DNA from: Gigaspora rosea | Lineage: Eukaryota > Glomeromycota > Glomeromycetes > Diversisporales > Gigasporaceae | Length of the DNA stretch: 64,000 nt | Reading direction: 5' to 3' | NCBI GenBank assembly: GCA_003550325.1 | Contig: QKWP01000345.1 | Span: 62,001 to 126,000 of the forward strand | In this document: piece after piece, positions 43,301 through 55,648 of the stretch | Position numbering within the stretch: position 1 is the stretch's first letter | Layout: every line of letters begins with the position of its first letter | Notes under the pieces: generated by a model | The model's database searches: none | What the model saw: the letters and a program-made list of their open reading frames with translations, nothing else | Told to the model about the DNA's origin: nothing | Translations under genes and position numbers: made by a program

Positions 43301-43584
43301 ACAACTAAAAAAAATTTAGACACATTTTGAAAAAAATTTCGACAATACATCTGCCGTAAATCATCCATAATTCCGATAGGCCAAGAACCCTCACTGGTCT
43401 GGTGATATGGAGCTTAGAAAAGGTCTTCGGGTTCGTTAAAAATTATAATGGTAACAAAGCGATCAAATCATATAAGTGTATAAAATTTATAAGTAATCAA
43501 ATGCATAACCAGGTATAAATGAGCTAAAATTTATATGCAATAAGGTTATGTACGTACAAAAATTCATAAACGACTCATAAGAAA

Positions 43585-44229
43585 CCCTATAAGAAAAATG
43601 GACCGTAAAGGTACGGGTTGGCTGAGTAAAGGCACGGGTTTTGGTGGCACGGATTAAACCCTTGGTACGTAGGAGGCTTGGATTGGCACGGATTTTTGGC
43701 CCGTGGTGGACCGTATGCCCGTACAAAATGGACCGTTAATGGCTCGGGTTTTGCAACACTTTACTAGTCCAAATGGCACGGGATTTGGCCAGGTAATTAA
43801 CGTGAATTAACGTGTGATAAAAAAAATATATACATACAAGTAGATTACATAAATTTATATCAACAATCAATACAATATAAACAAACTAACAACTGCTCAT
43901 TTATCAAAATTTTGCAAGGAATTTTTTTTGTTAAGACACCCAGAGCAGTTTCATTAGTGAAATTATGAGATATCGCAATTTTTTTTAAAAAAAACGTATA
44001 TTGATCTTTCGCTCTTCGTGAAACGAGCCAACACGTACCACCTTCGACACGTATCATTCCGTGAAATGAAGGTGCCATTACGTATGACGTGTCATAACGT
44101 GCCACCTCCCCCGTACCACTTTTTACCGTGATATTCCGTCAACAGCTCTATACGTACCACTCCGACCGTGCCATTCCGTGGATTCCAGACACAACCCGTA
44201 CCACACCCCGGACCACTTTTTTTATAGGG
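43585..44229. mobile_element. 645-bp TIR element, CCCTATAAGAAAAATG ends, TSD AAA
   Basis: The ends CCCTATAAGAAAAATGGACC and CTTTTTTTATAGGG are flanked by AAA on both sides. A close relative at 60088-60741 is flanked by CTG on both sides. A 3-bp duplication with variable sequence is therefore supported twice. Both ends are packed with GGCACGGGT / ACCCGTACC motifs, probably binding sites for an absent transposase. Short open frames inside are not conserved between the two copies. Confidence 0.85.
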
Positions 44230-44454
44230 AAAATAATCGGGCTTATAATTTCTGATTAAATAGTCACTTTTATACTCAATAATAATCAATAATAGATTCT
44301 CACTTTATTAATAATGACAATTTAAAAAATATATTTCAATATACAATTTGCGCATTATCTCTGTACGTACGTACGTATACTGTATATGTGGAACGAGAAA
44401 CTTAATATAATACGTACATAATATTTTTATTTACATTTACATCAAATACTAATT

Positions 44455-44600
44455 AGGAATTGGCCCACTTATGTTAAAGCAGGCAGGATAATATGTTCAT
44501 GCGGGCCAGATGATATGCTAACGCAGGCCAGACAATCTTATATTAAAAATCCCGCGCGGGAGTTTTTAAATCCCGCGCGTTGCCCATCACTACCTTTAAT
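44455..44600. repeat. Short GC-rich palindromic patch
   Basis: AATCCCGCGCGGGAG and AATCCCGCGCG near 44548-44582, preceded by CAGGCNGGATAATATG and CAGGCCAGANNATATG repeats. The outer TAGGAATTGGCCCA and TGCCCATCACTA look like diverged hAT ends, but no duplication is convincing. Confidence 0.4.
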
Positions 44601-45010
44601 TAATCATCAACTTTTTATTTCCACTTATACAATTATCTGGATATCAAACGTCTGGCACAGATTTTAAAGTTAATATTAGTTACACTTGGCGCATTTTCAT
44701 TCTTATAGAACTAATGTTTATCCAATACTAGCATATATTCAGTGATAGTTGTTTTCTTATCTTATTCTTGCCAATTCTATAAGAACAGCATCAGGCTTTT
44801 AAATAGAAATACCAATGCTCAATTTTGCGAATGATACAACCCAAAAAAAAAAAAAAACAAAAAAAATTAGTTTGAACATTGAGGTAGGATTTGTGGTTAG
44901 AATGAGTAAAATTTTTCGTATCTCAATAAATATTACTATATAAATAACGATTAAACGATGTTACAACTATTAAATGGTTAAACAACGGTTAAAAACTAAA
45001 TGGTTAAATA

Positions 45011-45245
45011 TAGAGGTCGGAACCGATTACTATAATTCAACATTAAATTCGTGTTAAACCGGGTCAATAGTAGATCGTTTTGATAGTAACCGGTTTTAAT
45101 AGTAAACGGGTTCTATAATATTCTAATTTGATTTTTAACCAGAATTTTTGCAGATCATCCAATAAAGCAAAAATATGATATAACGTAGATTTTATACAAT
45201 CCGGTTCAATTCGGTTATTCAATTTACAACCGGTTCCGACCTCTA
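45011..45245. mobile_element. 235-bp hAT-type MITE
   Basis: The ends TAGAGGTCGGAACCG and CGGTTCCGACCTCTA are flanked by GTTAAATA (45003-45010) and GTTAAAGA (45246-45253), 7 of 8 matching. Internal ACCGGTTTTAATAG-like motifs. Confidence 0.85.
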
Positions 45246-45368
45246 GTTAAAGAATTAATAAACGGTTAAAGTGGCTAAACTGTTAAATAACTAATAAACT
45301 ATTAAACGATCAATAAACGGTTAGAGCGGTTAAACAATTAAACGAATAATAAAAAGTTAAAACGATTA

Positions 45369-45546
45369 CAGCTGTTTTCATAAATTCTGGGACAATTGAT
45401 AAAAATCATTTCGGCCGAATTCGATAAGTTTTTGAATTCTGTGTTATCAGAATTGGATTTTCGGCATTACAATAATTCGATAACGCCGAATTCAAATTCG
45501 GCTGATCAATTTATATCAGTTGTCCCAGAATTTATGAAAACAGCTG
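45369..45546. mobile_element. 178-bp Tc1/mariner-like MITE, TSD TA
   Basis: The ends CAGCTGTTTTCATAAATTCT and complement are flanked by TA (45367-45368, 45547-45548). It contains GGCCGAATTCGATAAG and its partner. Terminal sequence is shared with 40470-41775. Confidence 0.8.
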
Positions 45547-46221
45547 TAAATTAAGCGATTAATAAATAGTTATACATACGAATAATCAAATAAATATTTA
45601 TGATACTAATTATTAACAAGAATAAAGTGTGTATGTAAATATATAATTTATTTACTGTAAGTTGATAATGCAAAAATCGACTTTAATGTGTTACTGTATT
45701 ATTCAATATATTACTTAACTAGAAATTGCGGTTTTAAAATTTCCTGCTTAAGCGTAAAAATTTGTAATATAACGTATAATTAAGTTACGCTTAAAATTGT
45801 TCAATAAAGTTAAGGAATATTCATTTCCGGTAGTGTTCATTTCACCGACAATCACTTCACCGACTTCACGGACAATCAATTCGCTGACTTGTTTGTTTCA
45901 CAGATTATTATTCACCGACAAAGTATTTTATTACACAAAGAACAATCATAGAGGTGAATTTTACATATCATTTTTATTATATGATTTTAGATTCTAATAA
46001 TATTGTAATTTTTTATTTTATTTTATTTTATTAGTATTATTGTTAGATTAATAACATATTATTTTATATATTAAATTATATTTATCTACATAATAAATAT
46101 ATTATTAGTAATGAAGTCATAAGAAAGTTAACAGAAAGAAAAAAATATAATTGTTATATGTTTAATACATATTCATAATATTTATATACTAATTTAGATC
46201 ATATAATAATAGGAATTGATA

Positions 46222-46415
46222 TTGCTATCCCTGTTTTTGCAAAATACCACCATCTAACATGATTCATCTTACTGATCCTTCTAACTCTAGTTTTAATCCT
46301 AACCATATGACTACATTAAACAAATAACGCTCATATAATTTGTTTAAAGTTTAAGATTAGGGTCAGAATGGTTAGAGATATATAAGGGTGGCATTAGCAA
46401 AAATAGGGGTAGCAA
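46222..46415. mobile_element. ~194-bp MITE, TTGCTATCCCTGTTTTTGC ends
   Basis: Imperfect inverted ends TTGCTATCCCTGTTTTTGC and GCAAAAATAGGGGTAGCAA, with TA on both sides. An inner pair GATTAGGGTCAGAATGGTTA / AACTCTAGTTTTAATCCTAA. Confidence 0.7.
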
Positions 46416-46417
46416 TA

Positions 46418-47235
46418 GCAGTTTCCTAATAATATTGTTAATATATAATAGGTTTAATGTGAATATATTTAGCAAAAAACATAGGTTTTTGTAAAGTATA
46501 CTTGTTTTGTAATTTCAATGTTGAGCCTTTTTTTTTCCTGAAAAAGAGAATAAATCACTAAACTTGCAAATATCAGATATAGATGCAAATATACATGTGA
46601 TAATAAAAATATATAATAGTGCACAAATTAACATCCTTTCAGTCACATAAACTCAGATAGGTCTTTCACCTTTCACTTTTTATGCCCATATACTTCATTC
46701 ACTCTATCCTAATAGAATCATTGTTAATAAGTTTTTTTATTTTATTTTACTTTTATTTTGTTTTTTATTTTTTTATATTTAATTTTTTTTCTTTTTAAAA
46801 AAATGGTAATAAGTTTATATTTAAAAAATTCAAAATTTTTGGAAATAAATCTCTATATTAAAACAAAAAAAAAAGAAAGTGTTTTAAGCATATATATTAC
46901 ATAACTTATACTACTTGTACATATATAAATATATTATTCATACGGTAACACCAAATTAATTGGGGCCACTATTCGTGATATATTTGCCATTTTTTTGCCA
47001 ATTTTTTTTTTTATATAAATAATTTACAATAGAATTTGGAATTGTAAATTGATCTGGTTAATAAAAATTTTTCTGCAGAAAATTTATATTTGACCCAAAA
47101 AAATATACTTCACAAAATTTCGGAAATATCTAATTCAACAAAATTTTCTAGGAGGAACGTCTAATTTTACAAATTTTTACAATGGAAAATTTAATCCGCA
47201 AAATCTTCCGCAGGAACATTTAAACTTCAAAATAT
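46418..47235. other. Downstream AT-rich region of the Gln-rich gene
   Basis: Poly-T/poly-A tracts and no open frame. A TTTATTTTATTTTATTTT run lies at about 46740-46790. No defined terminator element recognised. Confidence 0.4.
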
Positions 47236-47239
47236 TGAT

Positions 47240-48250
47240 CTAATGTGGGTTATTTTGAATATCTTGATCCTGATTAACTTCTTGAAGTTGAGGTGAATAA
47301 AAATTTATCATAGGCAGAAAATAAATCTCTACACTATTTTCTAAAACATTTAATTCGACTAAATTTTCCACAGGAATATTGAATCTTATAATTTGCTGAT
47401 CTAATGCATGAAGTTGATGATCCTGATTAGTATTAGTTTCAAATTGTTGAAGATTATGCATCTGTGATTGTCCAGACTGATCTAATGATTGTTGAATATC
47501 TTGAATATCATGGGTCATTGCTTGGTCTTGATTAACTGCTCGATTTGTTTCAAATCGTTGAAGATCATGAACCTGCGATTGTTGCCTAGATTGATCTATT
47601 GTGTAAGTATCTTGAGCATTTTGAATCATTGTCTGATTTTGATAAACTTCTTCTTGAATCTGAGAAATTTGATTAGTTTCGAATGTTTGAATGTTATGAT
47701 CTTGTAAATGTTGTCCAGACTGATCTAATAATTGATTATGTTGAGTATATTGAGTATATTGAGTATCTCGAATCAATGTTTGATCATAATCAACTGCTTG
47801 AAGTTGAGTATTTCGATTAGTTTCAATTTGTTGAAGATCATAAACCTGTGATTGTTGTCTAGACTGATCTAATGGTTGAATATATTGAGTATTTTTAATT
47901 ATTGTTTGGTCTTGGTTAACTGCTTGATTTATTTCAAATTGTTGAATATTATAAACCTGTGATTGTTGTCCAGAATAATAATTTTCAATTATCGTTCGAG
48001 TTTGATTAACAGAAGATTCCTCCAGATGTTGACTTACAAATACATATTCAGATTGTTGTGGCATATTTGGAATTTCATTCTTTTTAGAACGTTTTTTGGT
48101 GGGCTTATTAACCCGGATTTGCATGGATGAGTTTGTTTCGGGAACTTTAAACTTCAATGACATAATTGATAATGAATTACCATAAGCCTTTTTCTTTTGT
48201 CTCGTAAAAGTTGTGAATTTATAAGAATTTTTAACAAAGAAATATGGCAT
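47240..48250 (-). CDS. Gln/Asn-rich repeat protein, 336 aa, single exon
   Basis: Open from ATG at 48250 to TGA-side residues DIQNNPH. The N terminus (MPYFFVKNSYKF, TRQKKKAYGN) is basic, followed by VNKPTKKRSKKNE, a likely nuclear localisation signal. Residues about 75-290 are five imperfect repeats of about 38-48 residues. They are built on NQDQTIIxNTQ, LDQSxQQSQVYDLQQFETN and similar segments, rich in Gln, Asn and Asp. Such low-complexity regions occur in transcription co-regulators and aggregation-prone proteins; I recognise no catalytic or DNA-binding domain. A shorter relative lies at 56486-56776 with the same N-terminal plan, and the upstream regions of both are homologous. The repeat block is absent in the relative, so it expanded in this copy. 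Function unknown. Confidence 0.65.
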   Translation of the reverse strand: MPYFFVKNSYKFTTFTRQKKKAYGNSLSIMSLKFKVPETNSSMQIRVNKPTKKRSKKNEIPNMPQQSEYVFVSQHLEESSVNQTRTIIENYYSGQQSQVYNIQQFEINQAVNQDQTIIKNTQYIQPLDQSRQQSQVYDLQQIETNRNTQLQAVDYDQTLIRDTQYTQYTQHNQLLDQSGQHLQDHNIQTFETNQISQIQEEVYQNQTMIQNAQDTYTIDQSRQQSQVHDLQRFETNRAVNQDQAMTHDIQDIQQSLDQSGQSQMHNLQQFETNTNQDHQLHALDQQIIRFNIPVENLVELNVLENSVEIYFLPMINFYSPQLQEVNQDQDIQNNPH

Positions 48251-49060
48251 TCTGTCTTGTCTGTTAAAAATTACTTGATTTGGCTATTTCTAAATATGAT
48301 TAAAAAAAAAATACGTAATTTGTATTTAAATTTAAATATACATAGCAGATAGCAAAAATATGTTAAATCTAATAATGTTAATTGTTTATATAAAGTAATT
48401 GTAATTGCAGATCTAGATGCTATCTTAACATATTAGGTATTTTGATGGTTGTACGCGCATATTACCTTATTTAGTAAAAAGATTAATAATAGTGTGATAT
48501 AATTCACATTTACCGTATTCACAATTTTTTTTAAAAAGCAAAAAAAAAACAAAAAAAAAGACAGTGTGATAGTGCTGCACCAACAATTGCTTTTTAAAGA
48601 ACTTCTATAAAAAGTAAATAAAGCTTATATAAAATTTACGTTCGAGATTTTTTACTTTATTGTTGTTTTATTCATTCATAATTCAATGATAATAATTAAC
48701 AGGTTCAAAGAGCAGATTGCAAACAATTAATTGAAACCGTTGATGATCATTGCGATTTGTAAGATAAATATTGATTAAAAATTTTACCTTAATTAGCATA
48801 GCTTCTTAAAGAATTATAACGTCTTGAAATATAATATATGCTATGAATTGAACAATGTAACACATAGGCTACCTACATGCGATCATAAGAAAAACCATTT
48901 TAATTTATTTACCAAAAAAAGCTTATCGTCATGTCATATATACTCTTTATAAAAACATCATAAATATCTAGCAATCAACCAATAATACATGTCATTTATT
49001 GTCGATATCAGGCAAACTGGTTACCAGTAAAATGTAGTGCCGTTATAGTTGATTTTGGAA
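48251..49060 (-). promoter_or_regulatory. Duplicated upstream region of the Gln-rich gene
   Basis: This region aligns in stretches with 50255-51075 and 56870-57480. Shared blocks are TATTTCTAAATATGA, ATAAATTTAAATATA, CAACAATTGCTTTTTAAAGA, AAAAAGTAAATAAAGC and AATAATACATGTCATTT. The perfect palindrome ACTGGTTACCAGT is at 49016-49028. It is preserved unchanged about 770 bp upstream here and about 560-650 bp upstream in the relative, so a regulatory role is plausible. Confidence 0.45.
49016..49028. promoter_or_regulatory. ACTGGTTACCAGT palindrome
   Basis: A 13-bp dyad identical to 57421-57433 at the far end of the duplicated upstream regions; the third copy has ACTGTTGCCAGT at 51027-51038. Candidate binding site of a dimeric regulator; inferred from conservation between duplicates only. 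Confidence 0.35.
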
Positions 49061-49464
49061 AGAGTGTATTACGGTAAATGGGTAGCACATAATAAAACCT
49101 TCAAAATCATAAGATTTCATTTGGTGACATTTGGAATATAGATTAAATAACTAACAGAATGAAAAAAGATTTAAAGTTGTATGAATAATAAAATTACTGT
49201 TCAATATTGGTAATTTAACGTTCTAATTAATCAATTAATTTATGATTCGTGACATTTTCGACCAACTTTTATGAAGTGTGTTATATCTCTCGTTAATGTA
49301 ATCATTTTATTGAAATTTTTGCTCGAAAAAAATAATAATGTGTGTTTGGAAAGTCAACACTGCTGAATTAAATTTATTGCCTTTGTATAGGCTCAAATCT
49401 TGATAAATACGTTGAGGTATGCTAAGTATATTAAATATTAATTTTTTATTAGCATAAAAAAATA

Positions 49465-49640
49465 TACCCTGGCCCAGTGATCATCACATCACGTGAAATA
49501 ATGCTACGTCATTTGTTTAATAGCACTAAAAACTCGGCCTAAACTAACTATACTATCACCTAACCCTAACACTAACCCAACTTAGGCTGAGTGTTTAATC
49601 AGTGATGTGATGACTACGAATATATCACTGGGGTCTTGAA
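49465..49640. mobile_element. MITE with CCCAGTGAT ends and telomere-like core
   Basis: Inverted pieces CCCAGTGATCATCACATCAC and CAGTGATGTGATGACTACGA / ATATATCACTGGG bound about 160 bp. The core has CCTAACCCTAACACTAACCC and its partial partner TTAGGCTGAGTGTTT. The target duplication is not recognised. Confidence 0.6.
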
Positions 49641-49814
49641 ACTACCCCATTGAGTATTTGAAGGTTCAAATTTTGTCTTAAAATCGGAGTAAGGCCTTGT
49701 TTATAGTGAAATTTTACATACAGGCGAATTTACTGAATAATAAATGTGTTCTCTCGTGTCCTGTTTGCTTAACAAAATCAGAAAACCAAGAAAGTCTCTT
49801 CTTGCATCCATTAT

Positions 49815-50065
49815 GCTGATTAAGACAGCTGCGGCTAAATCGGTTTAGCCGACTAAACCAACCGATATAATATGGTCGGCTGGCTAATGCCACATTATTA
49901 TAAATTAAGTTTGTATAATAAATTATGAATAAATGAGCATATAATTGAGCAAAGTCGAATTAAATTTTTAGGAAGGATTCCATGAAGCAAACTGTTAGCC
50001 AGCCAATTGGCCGATGTTTTAGTCGGTTTGCTAAATAACCTACTAAAGCCACGGATTTAAAATAC
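49815..50065. mobile_element. MITE with GGTTTAGCCGACTAAACC motifs
   Basis: Left GCGGCTAAATCGGTTTAGCC, AACCGATATAATATGGTCGG and GGCTGGCTAA pair with right TTAGCCAGCCAATTGGCCG, TTTTAGTCGGTTTGCTAA and TAAAGCCACGG. The exact ends are uncertain. Confidence 0.5.
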
Positions 50066-50254
50066 TACAATAGTTAAATATTTTTGCAGGTCCAGTTTTA
50101 CTAACCCAAAAGATGAAAATAGGGATTTAAAACTATTAATGTTGGGTGAACAGTTTCCCTCTAACTTCAAGATATCCCTAACCCCAATTTTAATTGCTTC
50201 GCCTTAGACACTTCCAAATAAGGAACCATGAAAAAAGGGGTCGGTAAAATTGTC

Positions 50255-51075
50255 CTTTTTGAAAATTTACTTGATTAGGAAATTTCTAAATATGATAATT
50301 GACATTCTATTAATAAATTTAAATATACCGATATGTATTGCAAAATCCTTATTTGCTACGTTAAATTTAATGTTAAATCTTTACTGGTTTATATGCAATC
50401 TGATATTATATATATATAATTAGTATTGTATATTTTGCCTAATTTGGGGGTCATCTAAAGCCATGTGCCCACGTGATATTTTTGTGTAAATCAATCAACC
50501 AGCTTCGCAAGAAAAATGGCAATATAAACCTGTCTTGGGCCAATAATAAAAAGTGACAGGAAGGCAATTTTACCTATATGTTGGTCCTAACCCTTACCCT
50601 AATGCTAAACAGGCTCTATAATTTTAACTAAAATTTAAAAATCACGTGGTCACATCTAATTTGGTAAAATCGATATTCGACGTCTTTTTTTTTTTTTTTA
50701 AAAAAAAAAACCAGTGCAGACAGAACCGAGTTAACAATTACTGTTTAAGGAATATACTTAAAAAGCAAGTTGTCTTATATAACTTTACACTAGATATTTT
50801 GTTGCCGTTACATTAATATGTAATATTTATGACGTTAATAAATCGAATTCAAAGAACAATTGCAAAAAATGAAAACGTTGATAGTCAGCATTATAATACG
50901 GCTCAGATTGTAAATATTTACTTTAATTGGCATAACTCTTCAAGGTTGTCCTCATATATATATATATATGTATAGTTTAAGATGTTATAAATATTTAGTA
51001 AGAAAACAGTAATACAATGTAATATAACTGTTGCCAGTAATAGGTGATCCCAGAAGAGTGTATTATTATGAATGG
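50255..51075 (-). repeat. Orphan third copy of the Gln-rich gene's upstream region
   Basis: Shows the same ordered blocks as 48251-49060 (TATTTAGAAATTTCC side, CTTAAAAAGCAAGTTG, TAACAATTACTGTTTAAGGA, AGAGTGTATTATTATGAATG plus GGTAGCACA). No coding sequence follows on the left: 49660-50250 has no related frame. It contains an inserted MITE at about 50440-50680. Confidence 0.5.
50440..50680. mobile_element. MITE with TTTTGCCTAATTTGG ends
   Basis: TTTTGCCTAATTTGGGGGTC and CCCACGTGATATTTTTG on the left pair with AAAAATCACGTGGTCACATC and TAATTTGGTAAAA on the right. The interior has AACCCTTACCCTAATG. Approximate boundaries. Confidence 0.55.
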
Positions 51076-51275
51076 GTAGCACATATTGTGTGTTATTTCT
51101 CATTTTTACACAATCTCTTGCTATCTTCAATGCGAAACATATATTGGTATTGCCTCGAGCAACTTGCTCAAGTATCGATTGACTGCCAAACTATTCAAAA
51201 TTTATTCTTATGTTTCATCATATTTTTTCGTGACTGCCATTCCGACAGGCCACATCTTTCCTAAGTAATTTATTA

Positions 51276-51518
51276 GGCCATGCAAAGTTGATTTTCGTTT
51301 TGCATTACCCGATGGCCCATTTTTCAATTTACCTTTTTTTTTTTTGGAGCAATCGTGTTATTCGACTTTTTGGCATTTATTTTTTCCGTCGTTTTTATCC
51401 GGTATAACCACAAATTGTCCTAAAAGACGAAATAAAAAAAAGAAACACAAAAAAAGGCTGATCGATCAACCCAATCATGTAATGTAAAACGAAAAATTAA
51501 CTTTAACTTTGCATTGCC
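51276..51518. mobile_element. Harbinger-type MITE of the GGCCACGCAAAG family, TSD TTA
   Basis: The ends GGCCATGCAAAGTTGATTTT and AACTTTGCATTGCC are flanked by TTA (51273-51275, 51519-51521). A fragment of another right end follows at 51540-51602. Confidence 0.8.
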
Positions 51519-51884
51519 TTAGTGTTGGAAATTAATAACAAAAAAAAAAAGAGTCGACCAACCGATCGCAGTTTGGAATAATGCAAAACGAAAATCAATC
51601 TTTTGTGCCTAACCCAGAATCCCGCCAAACACGTTGCGCCTTTACCTCATAGTGACTATCCTGGCGAGTCCTTCAAACTAAGCATTGCTTTTACTAATGG
51701 GGCATTACTTTTTTAAAAATTTGTTATTGAAATAAATTTATCTACTTGTGTTCTCATATGTGATAATAGTCTGTAAAACACCAGAAAAGTTCTTCTATAA
51801 ATTAATTAATAAAACCATGAGTAAAACCTCATCTTAATTCTAGAAAAAAAGGACAAAAATCCAAAATCTTAATTATATATACAG

Positions 51885-52027
51885 TACTTTTATTTTGATA
51901 ATATCAAAATTTAAATCTATATACTTTTATTTTGATAATATCAAAATTTAAATATATATACTTTTATTTTGATAATATCAAAATTTAAATATATATACTT
52001 TTATTTTGATAATATCAAAATTTAAAA
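51885..52027. repeat. Four tandem ~38-bp units
   Basis: Unit ACTTTTATTTTGATAATATC plus AAAATTTAAATATATAT, four near-identical copies. Each contains the palindrome TTTTGATAATATCAAAA. A short foldback with a GTGTTGCAGAGT stem follows at 52048-52118. Confidence 0.9.
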
Positions 52028-52119
52028 TTTTATAAGTATATGTGTGTTGCAGAGTAAAAATATGTAACTGTACTTAATGATTTACTATAATCAATTACAG
52101 GTTTTCACTCTGCAACACT

Positions 52120-52540
52120 CATATTATGTTGATATACATTTAACCTATTTTTTATCTATTTAAACAATGATCGTTATATATTAGTATTAACTATTACTTG
52201 CAGTTAGGGTTAATCATTAAATTGTTACAAGTTTGGCGCATACTTACTTCTCTATAATCATCTCCTATATAAACATATTAAATTTTGAAACAATTTATTA
52301 ATAAACCTATAAAAAATATTTCTGTATAATCATATTCTAATAAAAACCTTTATATTATTATATATAATAAATCTGAGTATCATAGAGAAAATGACTGTAT
52401 TATGTCTTCTAATTTCTATTTATAAACTATTTTAAATAAATTAAAAAAAGATTAATAGCATCTTAAAAAATTAAATAATTTATTAAACTTATGAAATCAA
52501 GATTATTTATAACTTTGAAGAACAATTATATATAATATAT
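52120..52540. other. AT-rich spacer
   Basis: No gene or clear repeat; ends in an (AT)n run that was the target of the LTR element. Confidence 0.5.
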
Positions 52541-52544
52541 ATAT

Positions 52545-52965
52545 TGTTACAGGGAGAAAACGACATTCCTTGGTTTTACGATTCGAAAGATGATAAAAGG
52601 CAGCTCGCCAGAGGCGTAACTTTGGTGATTTGATAATAAATTAATTTCATAATATTTATTGGGTAATTTATTGAATGTATTAGTTAAGAATATCAGAATC
52701 CCATAGGATATGATATCTTTTACAAGAGGGAAATTACAGAGCTTTTATAATTAAAACTAACCTAATGAACTAAAGAGCTTTAGAGATAAATCGATCTTTC
52801 ATCAAGAAAGAATCAAGGAAGGATCACTATAATTAAGGGATTTACAATAATGATTATTACATGATTATAATAATGATGGGTATGTTTAACAATATTTTAT
52901 ATTTGATAACTATTTTTAACTAATTTTTAAATGATCATCTGATATATCACGTTTACCCCATGACA
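52545..52965. repeat. Long terminal repeat, left copy
   Basis: Starts TGTTACAGGG and ends CCCCATGACA. Matches 55649-56070 along its whole length. Confidence 0.9.
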
Positions 52966-55648
52966 CTCGCCCATGCTTATTTTATGTGTCTCACGCATAA
53001 AATACAAGTTTTATTAACCGAGATGTCATAAACGAAGAGACTGTGACCCAGGTTATGACTTAGGTAACTGGTCGGGAAGTATGAATGTGGGAAAAGAATG
53101 GGAAATAGGTATGAGGTATTGCTGACGTATTCGTGGGAAAGATTTGGTTAAGCAGGTATGGGCGTAAAGGGTAGTTATATAAAAGAGGAAGGGTAGGAGG
53201 CTGTTCTTCATTCATCTTTGCAACAAGTTCATCGTAAGTTCCAATAAGACTTCGGTATTTGTCGTAAATCGAATTTTCTGTGATCACGTCAGACCAAAAT
53301 TCAAATTCGAAATCTTGAAGAATGGATATATAGATTTGTGCTAATTCTTAATCTATCTTAACAAAAACAAAAAAATAATGAGTAATTAATACAATTATAC
53401 AACGAGTGGGCTAATACTTATCTATGGGCCAGGGGCCGTATCTACAAATCAAGTGGATTAACTATACTTCTAATATTGCCTTCAATCTTCATTTCATGTA
53501 CTCATAGTTTCTCTCTCTTTCTTTCTTAATTTTGATAATCTTTAATATATGCCTAGATGACTTATCAATATTCAATTTTACTTTTCTTTATTCCATTATA
53601 GACCGACAAGAACCTGAATATACCCGAATATTCGCAATGTCGAAGACTTATCGATGCGGGTCTTTTGCACCAGTCTGTGGCAACTCAACACTCCCCCGGC
53701 AGTGCCTTACACTACTGCATGTGATGAGGGTTCTCAGCATAAGCTTTTATGCCAACCCTGGCCACTCTTTTTTTGGAATTTTAAGTCTTAATGAATATCG
53801 ATTTCATCTCTCTCTTTTCGGTAATAATAGGGATTATCCTTTACCCACTTGGTACATTCAATGAGAGGTGAACGGTATCTATTACCTTCACTCATATCTC
53901 AGAACCATGCTGGGGTATAGTTTCTCGTAACCATTCCCTTAAACTTCGAAATATTTGTGTGCAGGCAATGCACCTTCCTTGATCATAACGTATTATCAAT
54001 TTCGCTCTTAGCAATATAATTCATATGAAGTATCTATCCATGTTTAACTCTTTGTCCTACTTGCAGTTTTTGATGTTTCTTCTTAATTTCGTTTGCATCA
54101 TTCTTTCCTAATACGTTTATATCGGTTGTTCCTAGACTTATTTGATTTGACATTTGTTACAATAACTCTTTTTCTGAATTAATTCAATCAGAATTTAGAA
54201 ACCTATATGTTTTTATTCATCCTTAACAAGTGTCTAAACTTATTACTGCAGATAGTAAGTAATATTACGGAAATCAATCGAGTTTTAATTAGATTTTAAC
54301 AAATCTAATAACTCGTACTATCCATATAATATTGCTACGAATTCCATCAGTGCGTTCACTTTTATAACGTTAAACGAATTTTTCTGCTTATCATATAAAT
54401 TTCAAGTAGCACATAGTAAATCCATCTCTGCTTTCACTAAGTAATTTAAATTCTTACGGAGTATTTGACGTATTAGCGTTTCTATCAATCCATGAAGCAA
54501 TTTCAGCAGAGTGTGCTTCATTAATGATCGTTGAAAATGGTTCAGTCATTCTGGATAGTAATGTTTGTGTTAAAACTACGTGAGGTGGAGAATTATTGAT
54601 GATATCAGCTTGCTTGGAGATATAAATCTTTTCATGATATCATCCCATAAATCATCATCTAGGATTCGTCGATATGGTTATAAATGATCAATTACATCGC
54701 CACCAGGTATTTGGAAATAGCAGATACGAGGTAAAAAATTTTTTAAAAGTAGTTTTTAACTTTAAAATGTTTCATTAGCGTATTCTTCAGGATCTGATGA
54801 TAAACCAGTATTTTGTGCGAGATCCCATTTGATAACATAATTCCAAATTTTTTATTTCTTCCATTTGTAATTCATTTCGGATAATTAGTGATACTAATAT
54901 ATTTTCTTGAAGCGAAGAAAAGTTTTCCAATTCAAAACTTTATCGGGGTGTGTTACTGCAGTATTATTATACCATTTTTTTGATAAATACAAGTAAAGTA
55001 AAATTTAAACGAAGCCAATGAGTTTCCGTCTTAATTAAATGCTTCATGATGTTTAGCTAATTCATCAAGAAGTCCATAAGCAATAAGCATAAGTTCAAAC
55101 TTAAATGATGAATTATGGTTATCAAGTTACTCCTCCGTAGGTATATATTTGACCACTCATTTTGAAGATGTAAAGATCTATATCTTAAAACTGCTGAATA
55201 TGCTGGGAATACTTCGGTGTCTGGTGATTCACCAACATTAATAACTGTAACGTAATCTTCTATATCATTAAGAAGTTCAAGTTAGTTCTTTAATATTTTG
55301 TCGACCATTTTGTTTCTGGTGTTCCGACGTACTGCGGATACTACGGTCCCAAAATAGCGTTGGCAGGCGCCTAAACTTATCCGCTCGCCAAATGTAACGC
55401 CCTATTTGATACAATGGTATGCATTTTGTTGGTTTGGATTTAGGTTGACCCGGAAGATACCAGTTTCGACTTTCCTCGTGGATCTCAATCGAATTTATGT
55501 CATCAAAAGACCTACGTACATTTAGTATACTGTTGGTTGTTAAAAACCTCAAGGGTGATATAAGGTAAAATTCCACAAATCTTGACAGATTTTGATTTTA
55601 ATGCAGTGTAAGCAGTTGAGAAGTCCATATCTCACAGTTACCACCAAA

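Larger units (their letters stand above)
44930..45600. repeat. AAACGGTTAAA minisatellite interrupted by two MITEs
   Basis: Irregular units such as AAACGATTAAACGATG, TAAACGGTTAAA and TTAAACGAATAATAAA flank and separate the elements at 45011-45245 and 45369-45546. Confidence 0.65.

Noticed and set aside
43487-44289. Three open frames in the CCCTATAA element
   Set aside because: Not conserved in the second copy at 60088-60741; they arise from the CACGGG arrays.
53060-53864. Two open frames inside the LTR element
   Set aside because: No recognisable domain; treated as incidental parts of the fossil.
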